From contig JAEWGT010000005.1 in the NCBI GenBank assembly GCA_023388175.1, positions 186,001 through 250,000 on the forward strand: 64,000 bases of DNA. Direction: 5' to 3'. Positions 59,550 to 64,000 of this stretch are shown here, piece after piece. The DNA comes from Pseudomonadota bacterium. GTDB taxonomy: Bacteria; Pseudomonadota; Alphaproteobacteria; Rhizobiales; Devosiaceae. The notes beneath the pieces were generated by a model. That model saw only the letters and a list, made by a program, of their open reading frames with translations. It did no database searches and was not told where the DNA came from. A program made the translations under genes and the position numbers. The stretch's first letter is position 1. Every line of letters starts with the position of its first letter.

Positions 59550-61520
59550 ATGGCGGATTACAAGGAGCTGCTGCGTCGGGCGATCTCGGCGCTGCCCGAG
59601 AATAACGGGGCTGCGCGTCGCGCAGTTTATGAGAAGGCGCGCTCGGCCCTTGTCGGGCAATTGCGCGCCATTCAGCCGCCCTTGCCGGCGCGCGACATCA
59701 CTCAGCATCGCCTGCAGCTCGAAGACTGCATCCGCCAAGTCGAGCAGGAAGCCAGCGAAGCCATCATCAATCTGGGCCGTGATCATCAGGTGGTATCCCG
59801 CCCGACTGTCTCGGCCCCGATAGAGACGCCAAAACCACCCCAGCCCGCCGCGCCGCCACCGGAAAAGCCGGCCGTCCGGCCTGAAGTCGTTGTACCCGCA
59901 GCTCCGCCTGCCAAGGAAACGCCCCCCGAGGACGCGCCGACAGCGGTCGTCGACGAGCCCAAACTGCCAGAAGCAGTCGTTCCGCCAGCGACGCCCGAGC
60001 CGCAGGCACCGGCTTCGCCGGGCTCAATCGAGGACATCATAGCCCAGGCCGCCGAAACGTCCGGCGTCTCGGTCAGTATCGTGCCCGACAAGGACCACCC
60101 GCCCTCAGCGCCCGTCGCTGCGGAGCCCCCCCTTGCCGTGGAAAAGGTAGCGCTCCCGCCTGAGCAGCCAGCCAAGCGCCCCTTCTTGTTCGCACCACGC
60201 CGCGAACCCGCGCTGTCGACCTCGGCGCCGGCATTGGCAGCGACGGCCAGCGCCGCCCGGATCGAGCCTGCACTTGGCGGGGCCGCTACAGAGCCGGTCA
60301 TAATCGAATCCTTGCCGGTCGAACCTGCCCTGTCCAGCGTCCGCGAAGTCGATGTCGAAGGCATCGAGACCCGCGAGGCCGAAGGCGCCATTGAGCGCGC
60401 CATCGAAACGCTGGATCGGGAAGCGCGCGGCGAAGCCGGCGAAACATCTCCGCCCCTCAACATGCCGCCGAACCTCTCCGCCGACCACGAGCGCGGCGAC
60501 GAGTCCGGCTTTGCCGCCGCCGAAGTCGAGACGCGTTCCGGTGCGGGCCTAACGATTTTCCTTGTCGTTTTCGCCTTGCTGCTGGTTGGCGTTGGCGGCG
60601 GCGGCTTCTGGGCGTGGCGCGAAGGCTATGTCGACCTCGACCAGATGTTCGGCCGCAGCCAGCCGGTGACCGAAACGGCACAAACCACTGACCAGCCTGT
60701 TCTGCCGACGCTGGATGCAGCCACGGCCGAGCCTGCAACCGACACCGAAAATGCGGCTGGCCCGGGCAATACCGCCACGACCACGACGACAGAGCCCACC
60801 AGCGCGCTAGAAGGTCTTGAGCCCGAAGATCGGCTGGAGCCAACACCGCAGGCGGTAACGCCGAACGGGTCCGAAAGCATTCTGCCATCCATCGGCACCG
60901 GTGAAAACAAGACCGAGGAAAGACTGTCGGGCGAGGATACATCCATCACCGCGGTCAATGATCCGGCTGCCAGCGTCGACCCGGTCAACCTCGCGGGCAA
61001 TCAGTCTCTGCTGCTGGAAGCCTCGACCGATGGACGAAGCGGGGCCGTTCCCTTCTCGGGAACGGTGGACTGGACCGAAGGCGTGGACGAGATCGGCCTG
61101 CCCACCTTGCAGGCGCGCGCCAGCATTCCGGCGCGCAATCTCGATGTCTCGATCACCATCCGCAAGAACAGCGACCCGATCCTGCCCGCAAGCCATTTGA
61201 TGGAAATTACCTTCAACGTGCCTGACACGTTCATGGGTGGTTCCATTGCCACGCTTGCCGGTGTGCTGCTCAAGAACGAGGAACTGGTTCCCGGCACGGC
61301 CCTCAGCGGCGCCGCGGCGCGGATCGTTGGCAATTCCTTCCTCTTCGCGCTCAGCGCCTCGCCGGGCGACATTGCAGCCAATACGGATCTGCTGCGCAGC
61401 CGCCGCTGGATCGACCTTGCCGTGATCTACGGCACAGGCCGCAATGCCATCCTGACGCTTGAAAAGGATGAAGACGCCCAGGTCCTGTTTGACCGGACAC
61501 TGGCGGCCTGGGCCGAATAG
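59550..61520 (+). CDS. Unknown membrane-anchored protein after purA
   Basis: This 656-residue protein begins with a conserved helical region (A-D-Y-K-E-L-L-R-R-A-I-S-A-L-P-E-N-N-G). A long Pro/Ala/Glu-rich linker (residues 90-320) follows, then one membrane helix near 332-354 (T-I-F-L-V-V-F-A-L-L-L-V-G-V). After a second low-complexity linker comes a C-terminal beta-rich domain (V-P-F-S-G-T-V-D-W-T-E-G). Proteins of this plan follow purA in several rhizobia, but the role is unknown. The layout, with a cytoplasmic head and periplasmic domain, suggests signalling or scaffolding. Confidence 0.72.
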   Translation: MADYKELLRRAISALPENNGAARRAVYEKARSALVGQLRAIQPPLPARDITQHRLQLEDCIRQVEQEASEAIINLGRDHQVVSRPTVSAPIETPKPPQPAAPPPEKPAVRPEVVVPAAPPAKETPPEDAPTAVVDEPKLPEAVVPPATPEPQAPASPGSIEDIIAQAAETSGVSVSIVPDKDHPPSAPVAAEPPLAVEKVALPPEQPAKRPFLFAPRREPALSTSAPALAATASAARIEPALGGAATEPVIIESLPVEPALSSVREVDVEGIETREAEGAIERAIETLDREARGEAGETSPPLNMPPNLSADHERGDESGFAAAEVETRSGAGLTIFLVVFALLLVGVGGGGFWAWREGYVDLDQMFGRSQPVTETAQTTDQPVLPTLDAATAEPATDTENAAGPGNTATTTTTEPTSALEGLEPEDRLEPTPQAVTPNGSESILPSIGTGENKTEERLSGEDTSITAVNDPAASVDPVNLAGNQSLLLEASTDGRSGAVPFSGTVDWTEGVDEIGLPTLQARASIPARNLDVSITIRKNSDPILPASHLMEITFNVPDTFMGGSIATLAGVLLKNEELVPGTALSGAAARIVGNSFLFALSASPGDIAANTDLLRSRRWIDLAVIYGTGRNAILTLEKDEDAQVLFDRTLAAWAE

Positions 61521-61533
61521 ATGCCGGAGCGGG

Positions 61534-62169
61534 TCAGGCCCGCTCCAGTTGCCCTTCGCTGAGACGATAATGCTTCTGCGCCAGAGCGGCGATATCGTCG
61601 CCATGATGGCTGACGAGCAGAGTGTGCCAGCCATGCCGGCGGGTCAGTTCCCGCACCAGTTCACGCGTCGTTCGGCGCGTCGCATCGTCCAGCGCCGAAA
61701 AGGGCTCATCGAGCAGCAGCACGGCGCGGTCTCGGAGCAATGTCCGGGCCAGAGCGACCCGCTGCTTCTGCCCGCCCGACAGATTGGCGGCTTGCCGGTC
61801 CTCGAAGCCGGCCAGGCCGACTTCCGCCAGGGCAGCGCGAACTGACTGTTTTCCCTGTTCTTTTGCTGTTCCCTTCGGCAGGCCCAGAGCCGCATTCTCC
61901 TCGGCCGTCAAGTGATCGAAGAGGTTGTCGGCCTGTAGCAGCAGCGACACCGGACGCTGTTCGGGCGGCAGCGGCAGGAGGTCCGCGTCATCCAGGGTCA
62001 GCATCCCGCCAGTGGGCCTGAGGAACCCGGCGACCAGATCGAGCAATGTCGATTTCCCCGAGCCGCTGGCGCCGGAAATTGCAGTGATTTCTCCGGGACT
62101 TGCCTCGAACGAGAGACGATATTCCGCCTGTCCGGGATAGGCGAAAACGAGGTCAGCGGCGACCAGCAT
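61534..62169 (-). CDS. thiQ: Thiamine ABC transporter ATP-binding protein ThiQ
   Basis: ThiQ powers uptake of thiamine and its phosphates. The 211-residue ATPase has Walker A G-A-S-G-S-G-K-S-T, signature L-S-G-G-Q-K-Q-R-V and Walker B V-L-L-L-D-E-P-F. Short length and position after thiP identify it. It overlaps thiP by 17 bases. Confidence 0.92.
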   Translation of the reverse strand: MLVAADLVFAYPGQAEYRLSFEASPGEITAISGASGSGKSTLLDLVAGFLRPTGGMLTLDDADLLPLPPEQRPVSLLLQADNLFDHLTAEENAALGLPKGTAKEQGKQSVRAALAEVGLAGFEDRQAANLSGGQKQRVALARTLLRDRAVLLLDEPFSALDDATRRTTRELVRELTRRHGWHTLLVSHHGDDIAALAQKHYRLSEGQLERA

Positions 62170-63745
62170 GGGCGAGCCTTTCGATAAGCCAGGGCAGAAA
62201 GATGAAGGCGGCGATGGTGCCGATCAACAGGATGGCGGCAATGGCGGCGGCGTCATTGTTCCGGTAGGAACCGAGCGCCCGGTACATCATCAGCGGCAGG
62301 GTCTGGAAATCCTGGGTTCCAAACAGCGCAATGACCCCTAAATCCCCGAGGGAAAAGCAGAAACTGAGCGCCAGCATCAATCCGATATCCCGGCCCAGCA
62401 GGGGGTATTCGACGCGCATGAACTGCACGGAACCGCGCAATCCGAGCGCGCGGATCAGCTTGCCGCGTGTTCGCACAATACCATCCAGTGGCGGGCCTAA
62501 AGTCGCCATGGCGAAGGGTAATGCCAGCAGACTGTTAGCGCTGACCACCACGAATGGCGCGGCCATGCTAACCGGAACGCCAAAATTGCGCACCAGCAGG
62601 AAAAAGCCGAGCGACAGCACCACGGCGGGCACTGCCAGATATGCAAAGGCGGGTATGCCCAATAGGGTCCGCGTCACCGGATGAGCCGATGCGCTCCGGC
62701 CCATGGCCAGCGCCAGGGCCAGCAACAGCGTCAACAGAGCGGAGGCCGTGCCGATACCGATGGAGGTGGCGGTGGCGCGCCAGAAATTGGGCTGGGTCAT
62801 CACCCTGCCGAAACCGCCGGCAATACCGTCATAGAGAACCGAAACCAGCGGCAGGGCGAAGCCCAGCACGGCAAGGATCAGCACCAGCCATTGCACAGCT
62901 CTTGCTCCCGCCCCGTCGCGCCATGTCGGCGGCAGTGAGCGGCCAAGCGCGGCGGGCGGCGGTGTGAAAGCCGAGGCCAGCAGAATGACGACGGCGCAGA
63001 CGCCGATCTGCGTCATGGCCAGCAGCACCGCGCCGGTGAGATCGAAATCCAGCCGCACGGCCGAAAAGATCGCCACTTCCAAAGTCTGGTTCGCCGGACC
63101 GCCACCAAGCAGCAGCACAATGGGAAAACTGGTGAAGGCCAGGAGAAAGATGATGGCGCCGAGCCCCGGCAGGGAACCGGCCATGGCAGGCCAGTCGATC
63201 AGCCGGAAACGCTGGCCCGCTGAAAGCGCCAGCGACTGGCCGACCTTGAGCCGGTTGGCGGGAATGGCATCGAGCCGGGCCAGCAGAATGCGCGCGGCAA
63301 AGGCGCCATCGAGAATGACATGGGCGAGCAGGATACCCGACAGTCCATAGGCCGGACTGTCGAAGCTCACACCGAACAGGGTCTGGCTGATCTGGTTGAT
63401 CCAGCCATTGCGCCCCCAGATGGAGAGGAGGCCGAAAGCCACCACCATGCCGGGCGTAACGATGGCGGCGGCAAAGAGCCCGACGACAAGATCGCGGCCG
63501 ATGAAGCGCAGCCGGTTGAGCGACCAGGCCAAAGCCATGCCCACGCCAAGCGACAGTATGGTAGTGAGCCCGGCCTGTATCGAGGTCATCCGCAACAGAT
63601 GCGCAATATCGACCCGCGAGTGGCCGGTGGCATCGGTCGCAGCCGCAAGAATGGCCCAGAGCACTGCAGCAATCAGCGCCGCGATGGCCAGCGACAAAGC
63701 CGTGGCGACGGCGATACGAACCGGGCGATGGGGAAGGGTCAGCAT
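62153..63745 (-). CDS. thiP: Thiamine ABC transporter permease ThiP
   Basis: The 530-residue permease is a fused double unit with about twelve membrane helices and two coupling loops (L-D-A-I-P-A-N-R-L and L-I-R-A-L-G-L-R-G). ATG 63745 is preferred to 63796, which would run into the repeat. It lies between thiB and thiQ in the usual thiBPQ order. Confidence 0.92.
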   Translation of the reverse strand: MLTLPHRPVRIAVATALSLAIAALIAAVLWAILAAATDATGHSRVDIAHLLRMTSIQAGLTTILSLGVGMALAWSLNRLRFIGRDLVVGLFAAAIVTPGMVVAFGLLSIWGRNGWINQISQTLFGVSFDSPAYGLSGILLAHVILDGAFAARILLARLDAIPANRLKVGQSLALSAGQRFRLIDWPAMAGSLPGLGAIIFLLAFTSFPIVLLLGGGPANQTLEVAIFSAVRLDFDLTGAVLLAMTQIGVCAVVILLASAFTPPPAALGRSLPPTWRDGAGARAVQWLVLILAVLGFALPLVSVLYDGIAGGFGRVMTQPNFWRATATSIGIGTASALLTLLLALALAMGRSASAHPVTRTLLGIPAFAYLAVPAVVLSLGFFLLVRNFGVPVSMAAPFVVVSANSLLALPFAMATLGPPLDGIVRTRGKLIRALGLRGSVQFMRVEYPLLGRDIGLMLALSFCFSLGDLGVIALFGTQDFQTLPLMMYRALGSYRNNDAAAIAAILLIGTIAAFIFLPWLIERLAHAGRR

Positions 63746-63761
63746 GGGTCCGTCTCTCAAA

Positions 63762-63810
63762 TCCCCCTCATCCGCCCTTCGGGCACCTTCTCCCACAAGG
63801 GGAGAAGGGA
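63762..63810. repeat. Dispersed intergenic palindrome, direct copy
   Basis: It starts CCCCTCATCCGCCCTTCGGG and matches the copy at 11745-11791 almost base for base. It lies between thiP and thiB. Confidence 0.85.
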
Positions 63811-63835
63811 ACTCCGTGGCTCCCCGGAACGCGGG

Positions 63836-63894
63836 TCCCCCTCTCCCCTTGTGGGAGAGGGTGGATCGGCCGCAGGCCGAGACGGGTGAGGGGG
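63836..63894. repeat. Dispersed intergenic palindrome, inverted copy
   Basis: It reads CCCCCTCTCCCCTTGTGGGA and ends in GACGGGTGAGGGG, matching 11651-11706. With the copy at 63762 it forms a facing pair inside the thi operon. Confidence 0.85.
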
Positions 63895-63900
63895 CGCTTG

Positions 63901-64000
63901 TTACTGCACCGCCGCCAGCATTTCATCGATCCAGGCAGCGGAATTGGCGGTGATCTCCTCTTCGGGAATGGTCAGCGTCTTTTCCGGCTGCGGCAGGCCT
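63901..64000 (-). CDS. thiB: Thiamine-binding periplasmic protein ThiB (C-terminal end)
   Basis: The last 32 codons of a gene running in from the right edge are visible, ending A-A-W-I-D-E-M-L-A-A-V-Q and stop. The W-I-D-E-M-L ending and the position before thiP point to ThiB, the thiamine-binding protein. The N-terminus and any TPP riboswitch lie beyond the window. Confidence 0.75.
   Translation of the reverse strand, partial: GLPQPEKTLTIPEEEITANSAAWIDEMLAAVQ

Overview
The window looks like a chromosome segment of an alphaproteobacterium of the Hyphomicrobiales, most like Devosia or a close relative. This rests on high GC, the CckA-type output modules CtrA, ChpT and SciP, a FlbD-type sigma-54 flagellar regulator, the ftsH-glmM and serC-serA pairs, EipA (DUF1134), and the dispersed intergenic palindromes typical of these genomes. 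The genus is inferred; there is no rRNA gene to confirm it.

Positions 1-6200 are an accessory zone next to a tRNA-Met(CAT) gene. It holds the end of an IS21-type element (partial istA and multiple terminal repeats), a short LOV photoreceptor, a Ca2+/cation antiporter, an unrecognised 425-residue protein whose 3' end runs into an IS5-family element (transposase in two frames), and two small unknown genes. Positions 6200-16000 hold a UdgX-type uracil-DNA glycosylase coupled to a radical SAM partner, a DUF4336/TetR divergent pair with two palindromic operators, a VOC dioxygenase, an ECF sigma factor with a VWA protein, and mnmA. Positions 16000-27100 are the flagellar block (fliK, flgD, sciP; then fliF, fliG, fliH, fliN, flbD, flhA), with a sigma-54 promoter before fliK and a CtrA-like box before fliF. 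Positions 27100-30700 carry a zinc metallopeptidase, an acetyltransferase, and a PRC-barrel protein behind a general-stress (EcfG-type) promoter. Positions 30700-36200 carry fliJ and fliI facing ctrA across a 445-base AT-rich control region, then a large ECF sigma factor and a response regulator with chpT. Positions 36200-45900 hold envelope genes (YHS protein, eipA, coiled-coil membrane protein), a pseudouridine synthase, rpoH, ftsH, glmM and an outer-membrane protein. Positions 46000-54000 hold an EAL protein, an ABC importer beside a sorbosone-dehydrogenase-like protein, and a signalling group of two Crp/Fnr regulators and a receiver protein. Positions 54100-64000 hold serC, serA, an EamA exporter, purA with a membrane-linked unknown protein, and thiQ-thiP-thiB.

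The main functional theme is cell-cycle control of motility. CtrA (with ChpT as phosphate donor and SciP as inhibitor) would switch on early flagellar genes such as fliF; FlbD with sigma-54 would then act on later genes such as fliK. The candidates most worth following are the UdgX-radical SAM pair and the IS5-disrupted unknown gene. I do not see a clearly new multi-gene system, a CRISPR array or a prophage.
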